A stretch of DNA of 64,000 nucleotides, from the NCBI GenBank assembly GCA_902787555.1, contig CADAGO010000005.1, positions 41,793-105,792 on the forward strand, in the 5' to 3' direction. The stretch comes from an uncultured Bacteroidales bacterium (GTDB lineage Bacteria > Bacteroidota > Bacteroidia > Bacteroidales > Bacteroidaceae). Shown in pieces: positions 43,072 to 53,147 of the stretch (the first letter of the stretch is position 1; the number at the start of each line of letters is the position of its first letter). The notes under the pieces are model-generated. The model was given only the letters and a program-made list of their open reading frames with translations. It did not search any database and was not told where the DNA came from. The position numbers were made by a program, and so were the translations under genes.

Positions 43072-44066
43072 TCAGCTATTCTTTGGATGAGTTCGTTATT
43101 CTCAGCAGGAGTTTGCACAGCAATACGGAAATAACTACTGTCAAGTCCTGCAAAATTAGAGGCATCGCGAATCAAAATACCATACTCCTGTGCCAGAAAG
43201 TCCTTGAGAGCAGATGCTTTCCCAATGGTTAGCCTACATAACAGGATATGGGAATCAGAAGGCCATACCTGCACACCACCTAACTGGCTCAACTGCTGTG
43301 CCACTCGCTCACGCTCAGCCATCAGTTCTGCCAAATTGATGGTATATTCATCTTGATGGCTCAATAGATAGTTGGCTGCGTCAATTGCTACCTGATTGAC
43401 AGACCAAGGCATACGCTGCCTTCGCACATCCTCCAAGAGGCTTGCAGAGCCAGTCACATAACCCAATCGTAGGCCTGGGAGCCCATAATCCTTTGTCATG
43501 GAGTGTAACATCAAGACATTGGGCATCAAGCATCCTTCTGCTGATGAAATGAGAGGTTGATCAGTATATTCTGCATAACTGGCATCAACAACAAATAAAG
43601 TGTTGGGATGCTCACAGATACACTGAACAAGTGTCTCCTTGTTCGTCACAGCACCTGTGGGATTGTTAGGATTGCACAGCCACACAATCTGAAAACCCAC
43701 ATGAATCTGCTCTAATTGGTAGATATTGGTCAATTGATGCTCGTGTAGCCTACAAGCATCGACATACTCAGAGAAAGTAGGCATCAAAACAGCACTGTGC
43801 TTACGGCGAAAGGTCTGGGCAATTAGGTAAATAGCTTCAGTTGCTCCATTAGTCACCATTAACTCATCGGCTTGCAGACCCAAAAATAAAGCCAAGTTAT
43901 TCTCTAATTGAGCAGGTGTTGGCTCAGGGTAATTGCTGACATGATCCAGTTGGTTGGCAAGATGACAGAACAGGTCTTCATGATCGAAGCCGTTATAGAC
44001 GTTCGATGAGAAATTGATGCGTATGTCTTTATAACGATAGATATCGTCTCCATGCCCATTAATCAT
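43056..44066 (-). CDS. Threonine-phosphate decarboxylase-like PLP enzyme (cobalamin aminopropanol arm)
   Basis: A 336-residue fold-type I PLP protein of the histidinol-phosphate aminotransferase family. ELMVTNGATEAIYLIAQ and VWLCNPNNPTGAV are cofactor-site motifs; the PLP lysine lies in SMTKDYGLPGLRLGYV. Lying between cobQ and cbiB it is best read as L-threonine-O-3-phosphate decarboxylase (CobD of Salmonella, CobC in other naming), making aminopropanol phosphate for CbiB. The naming conflict is why no symbol is given. It overlaps cobQ by 8 nt and cbiB by 16 nt. Confidence 0.87.
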   Translation of the reverse strand: MINGHGDDIYRYKDIRINFSSNVYNGFDHEDLFCHLANQLDHVSNYPEPTPAQLENNLALFLGLQADELMVTNGATEAIYLIAQTFRRKHSAVLMPTFSEYVDACRLHEHQLTNIYQLEQIHVGFQIVWLCNPNNPTGAVTNKETLVQCICEHPNTLFVVDASYAEYTDQPLISSAEGCLMPNVLMLHSMTKDYGLPGLRLGYVTGSASLLEDVRRQRMPWSVNQVAIDAANYLLSHQDEYTINLAELMAERERVAQQLSQLGGVQVWPSDSHILLCRLTIGKASALKDFLAQEYGILIRDASNFAGLDSSYFRIAVQTPAENNELIQRIAEWIAQ

Positions 44067-45495
44067 TGCTGTTCAAGATAGTGTATAACTTGTTAATATC
44101 TATATGTTTTCTTACAAAATCAGCCAATTCATCGTACTGATGCTCCTTAAAATCCTCTATGCTGAGCGAAGGATGAGCAGCTTTGTGCTGAATGCCTGCT
44201 GCATTCAATACAAACTCAACCACCACAGGATTATCAAAGAAACCATGAATATAGGTACCTATACAATGTTCCGCTTGGCAAATGAGTTGGTCACTATTGC
44301 CTTGATGTATTTCGTAACCTTTACATATCGTCCCTTCAAATTCAAACTCTACCTGACGAGTGATTTTTTCACCTCTCATGACCGTTGAAATGGGCAATAA
44401 TCCCAATCCAGGCAACTGGGTGATGGTGCCTTCAATACCATCTGGATCACTTACTGTTGTTCCCAACATTTGGTAGCCTCCACAGATGCCAACCACCATC
44501 TTGCCTTGTTTATGAGCTTGGATGATGGCTTGAGCCATCCCACTTCTGCGCAGTTCATAAAGGTCGTCGAGGGTGGATTTTGTTCCTGGAAGGATGATGA
44601 TATCTGCGCGTTCAAGGTCAGTTGTCTGATTGGTATAGAAAAGGTTGATGCGTTCATCGCGCTCTAGCACATTGAAATCAGTAAAATTGCTCATGTGGCG
44701 AAGCAAAACAACGGCAATATTTATTTTTCCAGCCACCAAATCCCGGTGCTTCTCAGTCAGTTGAACAGAATCCTCTTCTTCAATGACAATATGATGGAAC
44801 ATGGGTACAACCCCCAATACAGGTATGCCACAAAGGTCTTCCAACATACGTCTTCCTTCGTCAAAGAGACGGATGTCACCCCTGAATTTATTAATGATGA
44901 TTCCCTTGATACGTTTCCTGTCTTCAGGAGTCTGGAGCATCACACTACCATAACAAGAAGCAAAGACGCCTCCACGGTCGATATCAGCCACCAGAATCAC
45001 ATCAGCATTGGCATAGCGAGCCATAGGCATGTTGACTAAATCTGTATCCTTCAGGTTCAGTTCTGAGACACTTCCTGCTCCTTCCATCACAATCGGATGA
45101 TACTTGGCTGCCAGACGGTCAAATGCAGCATGAACCTCCTGTCGCAACTCCTCTCGCCCCTCCTTACGGAAATACTCGTATGCTGAACGATTGCCAATGG
45201 GTTTTCCATTCAACACTACCTGAGTGGTATGTTCTGAATTGGGTTTCAACAACAAAGGATTCATATCTGTATGGCAAGGAACTTTGGCTGCCTCGGCCTG
45301 TACAGCTTGTGCTCGTCCAATTTCCAATCCGTCAGGTGTGGCATAGGAGTTCAAAGCCATATTTTGAGCCTTGAATGGTGCTGGATGATAGCCGTCTTGA
45401 AGAAAGATTCGACAAAGTGCAGTACAAAGTACACTCTTCCCTACATCAGAGCCTGTGCCCACTAACATCACTGGATGTAATTTGGACCATTTCAT
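44059..45495 (-). CDS. cobQ: Cobyric acid synthase
   Basis: A 478-residue glutamine amidotransferase that amidates four side chains of adenosylcobyrinic acid a,c-diamide. The N-terminal ATP-binding domain has VMLVGTGSDVGKSVLCTALC and FKAQNMALNSY. The C-terminal class I-like glutaminase has the Cys nucleophile in VVGICGGYQMLG, with YEIHQGNSD and the catalytic His in GTYIHGFFDN. It follows the DUF4861 gene by 9 nt and overlaps the next gene by 8 nt. No earlier corrin-ring genes are present, so this cluster alone supports salvage and late assembly only. Confidence 0.96.
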   Translation of the reverse strand: MKWSKLHPVMLVGTGSDVGKSVLCTALCRIFLQDGYHPAPFKAQNMALNSYATPDGLEIGRAQAVQAEAAKVPCHTDMNPLLLKPNSEHTTQVVLNGKPIGNRSAYEYFRKEGREELRQEVHAAFDRLAAKYHPIVMEGAGSVSELNLKDTDLVNMPMARYANADVILVADIDRGGVFASCYGSVMLQTPEDRKRIKGIIINKFRGDIRLFDEGRRMLEDLCGIPVLGVVPMFHHIVIEEEDSVQLTEKHRDLVAGKINIAVVLLRHMSNFTDFNVLERDERINLFYTNQTTDLERADIIILPGTKSTLDDLYELRRSGMAQAIIQAHKQGKMVVGICGGYQMLGTTVSDPDGIEGTITQLPGLGLLPISTVMRGEKITRQVEFEFEGTICKGYEIHQGNSDQLICQAEHCIGTYIHGFFDNPVVVEFVLNAAGIQHKAAHPSLSIEDFKEHQYDELADFVRKHIDINKLYTILNSND

Positions 45496-45504
45496 CGTGA
45501 AAAA

Positions 45505-46782
45505 CTACGATTTGATTGTGACTTTCAGAGGATTTCGAACTTGGCGGACAAAGTTGCTGAGATAAGCTTCCCAATCGGTCAGAGAGAATATGCCGGTTTC
45601 TTCATTTCTATCCCATGCAGAACCGAAATAATAGGTGAAAGGAGAAGCATTGTTTACCGATGAAATGGCCAAAATATGTCCATATGCACCAGGAAGTCCG
45701 TTTTCTGACTGATATTTCATCTCGTGCATGGTTTGGGGAAATACAGTCCCAACATAGATGTGTCCAAAGTCTGCATTCTGCTTGGCGCGGTACTTTTCTT
45801 TGTACTGGTTTGGATCACCTAAGTCTTCGTAACACATGTAGCCTCCAGTGTTGTTTTGTACATAAGCATTTGGATTCTCATTATGAACAACTATGCCCAC
45901 AGCGAGGGGAGTCTCATGTGTTAGTCCTGAGTAGCTGATCACCGCTTTGTTGAGGTGTGAACCTGCATCGAGGCTAATGATACGAGTCTCAAAAACCGCC
46001 ATTCCATCGATGTTTTCTGTCCCGTAAGCCAGCTTGACAGTAAAGCGCAAGGGACCTCGATCAAGGATCTCATATGTTGTATAACAACGAGGATATTTAA
46101 TGCGTTCGTTGACATAAAGGGCAGCAGTACCACAACCAAGGGTAGAACCTACTTTGTAGCAATCCATTCCATCGCCATGATCCACATGGTAGCTGATTGC
46201 ATTATAAAGGTCATCAGCTAGATTCCCTTGCCCGATGTTACGTAATTTCTGGATGGCACGCTGCATATCAGGGTCGAGTTCACTGGCATATCGAGCCTCA
46301 ACAATGAGACGTGAGGTACGTTTGTTCCATACATCATATCCCCACGCACGTTCCCCGCTGCGTTGTAGAGCAGGACCATAGCAACGAAATGCCACTTTAT
46401 CGTTTTCCCATGCCATGTCATCCACACGCTCGGGGAATTGGCGCCCAAAAACTTTTGGCTCATAAACAGAGGGTTGACCTTTCTGGGCATAGTAGATGGA
46501 CTTCCCTTTTGCAGGAACACCTACAGGAAAGATGAGTTTCCCGTCGTATGTAATCTGACTTGGCACTTCCTTCCCGTCGGCATCAGTAATAAAGAATGTA
46601 GTGATGCCATCTAGTCGGGCTTGAATCAAACTTGCATCCACCTCAGCCAACTCTGTACTGCGTGGTGTAGGGAGTGAATTCGCAACCGTGATGGTAACAC
46701 GATCAGCAGCATATAAACTGCAGAAATTAAAAATAGTAAAAGTTAATACAAAGTATTTGACTACGTTTAACTTAAGTTTCAT
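45505..46782 (-). CDS. Secreted DUF4861 family protein
   Basis: A 425-residue secreted protein of the DUF4861 family; GRQFPERVDDMAWENDKVAF is the most telling block, with AWGYDVWNKRTSRLIVE and GTALYVNERIKYPRC after it. Starting from the ATG at 46780-46782 gives a signal peptide (NVVKYFVLTFTIFNFCSLYA). A longer frame reaching 46875 would overlap rnr and put charged residues ahead of the signal. Members often lie near pectin or rhamnogalacturonan genes, but the function is not established. Here it sits 7 nt after rnr and 9 nt before cobQ, an odd place for a glycan-related secreted protein. Confidence 0.83.
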   Translation of the reverse strand: MKLKLNVVKYFVLTFTIFNFCSLYAADRVTITVANSLPTPRSTELAEVDASLIQARLDGITTFFITDADGKEVPSQITYDGKLIFPVGVPAKGKSIYYAQKGQPSVYEPKVFGRQFPERVDDMAWENDKVAFRCYGPALQRSGERAWGYDVWNKRTSRLIVEARYASELDPDMQRAIQKLRNIGQGNLADDLYNAISYHVDHGDGMDCYKVGSTLGCGTAALYVNERIKYPRCYTTYEILDRGPLRFTVKLAYGTENIDGMAVFETRIISLDAGSHLNKAVISYSGLTHETPLAVGIVVHNENPNAYVQNNTGGYMCYEDLGDPNQYKEKYRAKQNADFGHIYVGTVFPQTMHEMKYQSENGLPGAYGHILAISSVNNASPFTYYFGSAWDRNEETGIFSLTDWEAYLSNFVRQVRNPLKVTIKS

Positions 46783-46789
46783 AATGATG

Positions 46790-48982
46790 TTATTTAGCAT
46801 ATTTCTTAACAAAATCAAAGTCGAGGGTCTTGCGGAATAGATTGGCTTTAGCCACTTTGATGCGTATCGCGTCACCCATAGAGAAACGGTGGTGGGACTT
46901 ACGTCCTATGAGGCAATAGTTCTTATCGTCGAAGTCAAAAGTCTCATCGGGTGCCAGGAACCGCACGGCAATAAAGCCTTCGCAGTGGTTTTCATCGATT
47001 TCTGCATAAATGCCTGCTTCAGTTACACCGCTGATATGTGCATCGTATTCCTCGCCCAGTCGTTCACTCATATACTCCACTTGTTTGTATTTGATAGATG
47101 CACGTTCGGCAGCAGTGGCCAGTTGCTCCATTGCAGAACTGTGTTCACACAGTTTTTCATATTTCTTCTGGCTGGCACTTGCGCCTCCTTCGGCATAGCG
47201 TGTGAGAAGTCGGTGAACCATCAGGTCGGGGTATCGACGAATAGGAGAGGTGAAATGGGTATAGTAGTCGAAAGCCAAACCATAGTGGCCTATATTGTAA
47301 GTACTATAGCGGGCTTTCATCATTGCACGAAGCGATACGTATTCCACTAGGTTCTGTATCTTGTCACCTCGTACATCCATCAGCAATTTGTTAATGCTCT
47401 TTGCCACTTCGGTCTTTGAACCTTGCGTGATGATACTATACTTAAACCGCTTAACAAACTGTGCCAGATTATCGAGTTTGCCAGGGTCTGGCAAGTCGTG
47501 AACACGATAAGGAAGCACTTTGGCCTTTTGTCCTTTCTTCACCTTCCCGATGCTTTCAGCCACAGTACGATTGGCCAGCAGCATGAATTCCTCTACCAGT
47601 TTGTTGGCATCTTTTGCTACCTTGAAATAAACACTAATAGGCTTGCCTTTCTCATCTATTTCGAAACGTATCTCCTCACGGTCGAAATCAATGGCACCAG
47701 TGTACATACGATTGGCCTTTAGTTTATGGGCCATACGGTTGAGGGTTATCAGTTCATTGCAGTATTCGCCTGTCCGCTTATCTTTTGCTACAGGGATATG
47801 CCCTTCTATATCATCAGCCTCACCATTCTGCTCAAGGATTTCTTGGACTTCCTCATACACAAAACGCCGATTACTACGGATGATAGTATGAACAATACGT
47901 GAACTATATACCTTCGCCTCTTCATCCATATCGAAGATGACAGAAAAGGCTAATTTATCTTCATCGGGTCGCAAAGAGCAGATATAGTTACATAGCCGTT
48001 CTGGCAGCATAGGGATGGTACGGTCGACCAAATAGACAGAGGTGCCTCGTTGCTGGGCTTCCTTATCGATGATTGACCCTTCAAGGACATAATGTGAAAC
48101 ATCTGCAATGTGAACACCTACTTCATAATGCCCTTTGCCAAGTGAACGGATAGAGAGTGCATCATCAAAGTCTTTTGCATCACGTGGGTCGATGGTGAAA
48201 GTGGTAACGTTGCGGAAGTCCTCACGTTTAGCCACTTCTTCTGTAGGGATGGCATCACTAATCTTATTGGCATAGCGTTCTACTTCTTTGGGATAGGTAT
48301 AAGGCAGTCCGTATTCAGCCAGAATGGCATGCATCTCTGTTTCGTTTTCACCATCCTTGCCAAAGATGTCTTTGACGACTCCAATAGGATTACGAGTGTT
48401 TTCTGGCCAATCAACGATTTGTACGGCAGCTTTGTCACCATTCTTGCCACCTTTTAGTTGGCTTTCAGGAATAAATACATCGTAGGGCAGTGAACCATCA
48501 GGATGGACGAGAAAAGCCACTCCGTGGTTGATTTGCAGCACACCCACAATAGGTTTGTTGCTTCGTTCCAAAACTTCGATAATCTCGCCATTCAAACGGT
48601 CTGACTTCTTTCGTGTAGCAAAGATGGTAACTTTTACCTTATCACCATTCAGAGCATGGTGGGTATCATCGTCATGGATGTAAACTGACAATCCATCAGT
48701 TGTCTCAACCAAATTGCGACGTCGTCCTAAACAGCGGAATATACCTTCCGCAACTTGGTTTGTCTGACCATTGAAAGCAATCTCGCCATCATAGTTGCGA
48801 AATATCTGTTCGTCATCCAGCAACTCGTTGAGTACATCCACACAAAGTATCTTTAGAGGATGGCTCGTTAGTCGAAGCGAACTGAATAGTTGCTTCAGTG
48901 TGAACGTCTCGCGGGGACGACTCGAAAGAAAGTCTATCACTTTCTCTTTTAGCTGTTTCTTGTTGAGTTTCGAACGTGTCAT
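46790..48982 (-). CDS. rnr: Ribonuclease R
   Basis: A 730-residue RNase II-superfamily 3'-5' exonuclease that degrades structured RNA. Two cold-shock OB domains (about 60-230) precede the RNB catalytic domain with FTIDPRDAKDFDDALSI, whose Asp cluster binds Mg2+, and YTHFTSPIRRYPDLMVHRLL. An S1 domain (HISGVTEAGIYAEI) is at the C-terminus. Lys-rich tail is short compared with E. coli. It follows dnaE by 26 nt in the same direction. Confidence 0.95.
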   Translation of the reverse strand: MTRSKLNKKQLKEKVIDFLSSRPRETFTLKQLFSSLRLTSHPLKILCVDVLNELLDDEQIFRNYDGEIAFNGQTNQVAEGIFRCLGRRRNLVETTDGLSVYIHDDDTHHALNGDKVKVTIFATRKKSDRLNGEIIEVLERSNKPIVGVLQINHGVAFLVHPDGSLPYDVFIPESQLKGGKNGDKAAVQIVDWPENTRNPIGVVKDIFGKDGENETEMHAILAEYGLPYTYPKEVERYANKISDAIPTEEVAKREDFRNVTTFTIDPRDAKDFDDALSIRSLGKGHYEVGVHIADVSHYVLEGSIIDKEAQQRGTSVYLVDRTIPMLPERLCNYICSLRPDEDKLAFSVIFDMDEEAKVYSSRIVHTIIRSNRRFVYEEVQEILEQNGEADDIEGHIPVAKDKRTGEYCNELITLNRMAHKLKANRMYTGAIDFDREEIRFEIDEKGKPISVYFKVAKDANKLVEEFMLLANRTVAESIGKVKKGQKAKVLPYRVHDLPDPGKLDNLAQFVKRFKYSIITQGSKTEVAKSINKLLMDVRGDKIQNLVEYVSLRAMMKARYSTYNIGHYGLAFDYYTHFTSPIRRYPDLMVHRLLTRYAEGGASASQKKYEKLCEHSSAMEQLATAAERASIKYKQVEYMSERLGEEYDAHISGVTEAGIYAEIDENHCEGFIAVRFLAPDETFDFDDKNYCLIGRKSHHRFSMGDAIRIKVAKANLFRKTLDFDFVKKYAK

Positions 48983-49008
48983 AAGATTGTAATATTGAAA
49001 AATGATGA

Positions 49009-52000
49009 TTAGTTTACTTGTAACTCTATGACGTCTGAGTGATTGTTAATATAGTGTGCAAACTCACTCGATACTTCAATGGAACGATCAGCATGGAGTT
49101 CAACGGCTCGTTCACCTGGTTCGTTAATAATGAAGTCGAGTTTTGTCTTGCCCTTGTATTTGTTTGCCAAATCTGTCAACTCGCTTACTAATTCCACGGA
49201 TAGGTTTTCTAGCGCAATAGTGAGTGTAATACGTTCCAGCAGCTGATTTTTTACTTCAGACAATAATTCGACGGATGTAATCGAAAGATCAAGATAAGCC
49301 GATGATTTCCAAGGCTGCACTACTTGTGCCCTAACAAAGATGGTCTCATTTTCGTTGAACAAATGCCGAATGTTGGTCCATTTTGTGCCAAAGAGTCGGA
49401 ACTGATGTGAACTCTTGAAACTCTCCAATTTTACGTACCCAAAGGGCTTTCCGTCTTTTGCTGATGTACCTGTCTTGATTTCTGTCACAATACCTGCAAA
49501 TGTAATTTCTTTTTTGGATTGTAAGCTTTTCAAATCGTCCAATTCATCAAGGCTGGTATTACAGACGTGTTCAATAATGAACGAATACTCATCGAGCGGG
49601 TGGGAAGACAAGTAAATACCTACCAAATCGCGTTCTTTGTTTAAGCGCTCAATGTCACTCATTTTCTCGACGTCGTTTGGCTGGGAAGGACGTACTGTCT
49701 CCACTTCCATTGCGCCGAACAGACCGAACTGTGCTTCTGATTTGTCTGCTTGATACTTGTTTCCATAACGCATCAATGTGTCAAGAAATATTTCACTATT
49801 CGCAGTGGGAGAGAAGAACAACTCGCGAGGAACATTGAATGAGTCGAAAGCTCCAGCCCAAATGAGGTTTTCCATTGATTTGCGATTGAGAGAATTGCAG
49901 CTAATACGTTCGAACACATCGAAAAAGTCCTTAAAAGGTCCATTCTTTGTTCGCTCATCAATAATAGCCTGCGCAGCACTCTCGCCCACTCCTTTAATTG
50001 CAGCAAGGCCAAAACGAATCTCTCCTTTCTGGTTCACACCAAAGTTAACGAACGACTCATTGACATCCGGTCCTAAAGTAGCAATTCCCATTGATTTGCA
50101 CTCATCCATCAGTTTTGTGATTTCTTTGATGTCGTCGCGACGGCGAGTTAACAAAGCTGCCATAAATTCTGCAGGATAGTGTGCTTTCAAATAGGCTGTC
50201 TGATAGGCTACCCATGAGTAGCACGCTGCATGTGACTTGTTGAACGCATACGATGCAAACTTCTCCCATTCACCCCAAATCTTCTCAAGTATTGCTTCAT
50301 CATGACCATTCTTCTTGCCACCTTCGATGAATTGTGGCTTCATTGCGTCAACAATCTTCTTTTTCTTCTTTCCCATCGCTTTGCGTAAAGCATCGCTTTC
50401 ACCACGGGTAAAATTGGCCAACTGGCGCGAGAGCAACATCACCTGTTCTTGATAGACAGTTATTCCATATGTGTCCTTCAAGTATTTCTCCATACAAGGA
50501 ATGTCATACTTGATTTCCTCTTTTCCATGCTTGCGGGCGATAAAGTTGGGAATCTTCTCCATTGGGCCTGGACGATAGAGGGCATTCATGGCAATCAGGT
50601 CTTCGAAAACTGTAGGTTGTAGCTCACGAAGATACTTTTGCATACCTGCCGACTCAAACTGGAATGTACCCACGGTCTGACCTCGCTGATAGAGTTGGAA
50701 AGTCAGTTCATCATCGATAGGTATATTGTCCAAATCAATGTCTATTCCTTTTGTCAGTTTAATATTGTTTACGGCCTCTTTCTGTTCCGACAAGGTTTTC
50801 AATCCCAAGAAGTCCATCTTGATTAATCCTGTCGACTCAATGACATGTCCGTCGTATTGCGTCACTGCAGTCTTGATATCTGGAAAATCGGGGTCGTCGG
50901 CAGTGCTGATAGGCACATGGTCGGATATCGGGTCACGACAGATGATGAACCCACAAGCGTGGATACCCACATTTCGTACCGTCCCTTCAAGTGTCTTTGC
51001 ATATTTGATGGTGTTCGACTCACGAGGGTCGGTTGAATACTCTGCCTCTTGCAATTCAGGAGTGTACTTGATGGCATTGGGAAGATTCATTTTTGTTCCC
51101 TCAGGCAGACGGTCAGGGATGGCCTTGCATAATTGGTTGGTACGGTCTAAAGGAAGTTTTTCCACCCTTGCCACATCTTTGATGGAGTTCTTTGTTGCCA
51201 TCGTTCCATAGGTGATGATATGCGCACAATTCTCATGCCCATATTTATCCATCACCCATTGCAATACCTTGCCGCGTCCGTCATCATCAAAGTCAGTATC
51301 AATATCCGGCAGGGAAATACGATCTGGATTTAAGAAACGTTCGAAAAGTAAATCATATTTCAAAGGGTCTATCCTTGTAATACCCAAACAGTAAGCTACC
51401 ACGGAACCAGCTGCTGAACCACGTCCAGGACCCACCCAGACACCTAATTTCTCACGGGCAGAGTTAATAAAGTCTTGCACAATCAAGAAATAACCGGGGA
51501 ATCCCATTGTTTTCATAATGTGCAATTCGAAACGTATGCGGTCGTCTACTTCCTGACTAAGCGGTTTACCATAAATACGCTCTGCCCCCTCGTATGCTAA
51601 CTTAGCAAGATAGTCGGCTTCAAATTTGATACGATACAGTTTTTCATACCCTCCTAGTTTATGGATTTTTGCCTCTCCTTCTTTCTCTGGAAGCTGGTTT
51701 TCCCCGTTTTCATCGGTGGTAAACTCCTTATATAAGTCTTCTTTCGAGAATTTTTGCCGCCATTGTTCTTCTGTTCCAAAATCCTCTGGAATAGGATAAA
51801 AAGGCATAATCGGGTCGGAATCGAGATTATAGGTAGTACATTTATCCAATATTTCAATGGTATTGCTCAGGGCCTCTGGAACATCAGCAAAGATTTCGTT
51901 CATCTCTTCCTTCGTCTTAAACCATTCCTGTTTGGAATAAATCAGACGATTGGGATCATCAAGGTCTTTACCTGTTGACAGGCACAGCAGATGGTCGTGA

Positions 52001-52713
52001 GCCTCAGCATCCTCTTCATTCACGAAGTGTACATCATTCGAACAAATGAGTTTTACACCATATTCGTGTGCCAGTTCAATCATGACTTTGTTGGCACGCT
52101 GCTGTAGCATGAATGTCTCACGATTGGCATGCTGGTTCGGGTTCTTCACTTCGTGACGTTGTAGTTCGATGTAATAGTCGTCCCCAAAGACGTTTTTGTA
52201 CCATTCTATCGTATCACGGGCAGCTTGAATATTGTCTCTCAATATGTTAGCAGGCAATTCTCCTGCGATGCATGCCGAGCAGCAGATGATACCTTCATGA
52301 TATGTCTTCAGGTCATCGTGGTCAGTTCGTGGTTTGTTATAAAAACCATCTACCCAGGCTCTGCTGACAATCTTTATCAGGTTATGATATCCTTGCTCGT
52401 TCTTGGCGAGGAGTATCAAGTGATAGCGACGACGGTCTTTTTCTTTGTCGCGGCCTTCCTTCTTGTTGGCAGCCACATAGACTTCACATCCAAAGATTGG
52501 TTTGAATGGTTCCAGACCGTCTTTCTTGCGTTTGGCATTTACCTCATTGCAAAGGTCAAAGTACTCCTTCACACCAAACATGTTTCCATGATCAGTAATG
52601 GCAAAACCACGCATATCATTTGCGATGGCTTTGTCAATCAGCTTCTGAATCTTTGACGCTCCGTCAAGAATCGAGTATTCAGTATGTACGTGTAAGTGTA
52701 CGAAATCTTCCAT
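49009..52713 (-). CDS. dnaE: DNA polymerase III subunit alpha
   Basis: A 1234-residue replicative C-family polymerase. An N-terminal PHP domain (DFVHLHVHTEYSILDGAS) comes first; the catalytic palm has GPGRGSAAGSVVAYCLGITR and SLPDIDTDFDDDGRGK, whose Asp residues bind the metal ions. The fingers follow with MEKYLKDTYGITVYQEQVM and the helix-hairpin-helix, then an OB fold (ITFAGIVTEIKTGTSAKDGK). Length fits the Bacteroidetes form. It lies 15 nt after tsaE in the same run as porX. Confidence 0.97.
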   Translation of the reverse strand: MEDFVHLHVHTEYSILDGASKIQKLIDKAIANDMRGFAITDHGNMFGVKEYFDLCNEVNAKRKKDGLEPFKPIFGCEVYVAANKKEGRDKEKDRRRYHLILLAKNEQGYHNLIKIVSRAWVDGFYNKPRTDHDDLKTYHEGIICCSACIAGELPANILRDNIQAARDTIEWYKNVFGDDYYIELQRHEVKNPNQHANRETFMLQQRANKVMIELAHEYGVKLICSNDVHFVNEEDAEAHDHLLCLSTGKDLDDPNRLIYSKQEWFKTKEEMNEIFADVPEALSNTIEILDKCTTYNLDSDPIMPFYPIPEDFGTEEQWRQKFSKEDLYKEFTTDENGENQLPEKEGEAKIHKLGGYEKLYRIKFEADYLAKLAYEGAERIYGKPLSQEVDDRIRFELHIMKTMGFPGYFLIVQDFINSAREKLGVWVGPGRGSAAGSVVAYCLGITRIDPLKYDLLFERFLNPDRISLPDIDTDFDDDGRGKVLQWVMDKYGHENCAHIITYGTMATKNSIKDVARVEKLPLDRTNQLCKAIPDRLPEGTKMNLPNAIKYTPELQEAEYSTDPRESNTIKYAKTLEGTVRNVGIHACGFIICRDPISDHVPISTADDPDFPDIKTAVTQYDGHVIESTGLIKMDFLGLKTLSEQKEAVNNIKLTKGIDIDLDNIPIDDELTFQLYQRGQTVGTFQFESAGMQKYLRELQPTVFEDLIAMNALYRPGPMEKIPNFIARKHGKEEIKYDIPCMEKYLKDTYGITVYQEQVMLLSRQLANFTRGESDALRKAMGKKKKKIVDAMKPQFIEGGKKNGHDEAILEKIWGEWEKFASYAFNKSHAACYSWVAYQTAYLKAHYPAEFMAALLTRRRDDIKEITKLMDECKSMGIATLGPDVNESFVNFGVNQKGEIRFGLAAIKGVGESAAQAIIDERTKNGPFKDFFDVFERISCNSLNRKSMENLIWAGAFDSFNVPRELFFSPTANSEIFLDTLMRYGNKYQADKSEAQFGLFGAMEVETVRPSQPNDVEKMSDIERLNKERDLVGIYLSSHPLDEYSFIIEHVCNTSLDELDDLKSLQSKKEITFAGIVTEIKTGTSAKDGKPFGYVKLESFKSSHQFRLFGTKWTNIRHLFNENETIFVRAQVVQPWKSSAYLDLSITSVELLSEVKNQLLERITLTIALENLSVELVSELTDLANKYKGKTKLDFIINEPGERAVELHADRSIEVSSEFAHYINNHSDVIELQVN

Positions 52714-52728
52714 ACGTTCTCTTTTCTT

Positions 52729-53145
52729 TTAATCGTCGGTATAGACCAACCTGCTCCCGTCATCTTGTTCTTCAATTTTGACTTTCACCGTTTCTTCAGG
52801 AAGGAAGTTGCCAATTAACTCTGGCCACTCCATGAAACAGAGATTGTTGCTGCTGATATAGTCTTCGAATCCTATGTCGAGTACTTCAGCAGGCTTTTTG
52901 ATGCGGTAGAAGTCGAAATGATAGATAGGATACCCGTTACTATCCAGATATTCATTCACAATCGCAAAGGTTGGAGAATTGATAACATCTGTGACGCCCA
53001 ATTGCTCACAAATTGCCTTGATGAAGGTGGTTTTGCCAGCTCCCATCTTGCCATAAAAAGCAAAAATCTTGTGGTCACCCATCGCATCAATAAACTGTCG
53101 GGCAGCCTCATGTATATGTTCTAATGACGAAATCGTAATATGCAT
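52729..53145 (-). CDS. tsaE: tRNA threonylcarbamoyladenosine biosynthesis ATPase TsaE
   Basis: A 138-residue P-loop ATPase with [19 protein letters not shown], the switch [11 protein letters not shown] and [17 protein letters not shown], followed by [14 protein letters not shown]. It works with TsaB, TsaC and TsaD to make t6A37 in ANN-decoding tRNAs. Its partners are not in the window. It starts 2 nt after the porX stop, a pairing seen in many Bacteroidetes genomes. Confidence 0.94.
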   Translation of the reverse strand: MHITISSLEHIHEAARQFIDAMGDHKIFAFYGKMGAGKTTFIKAICEQLGVTDVINSPTFAIVNEYLDSNGYPIYHFDFYRIKKPAEVLDIGFEDYISSNNLCFMEWPELIGNFLPEETVKVKIEEQDDGSRLVYTDD

Positions 53146-53147
53146 CT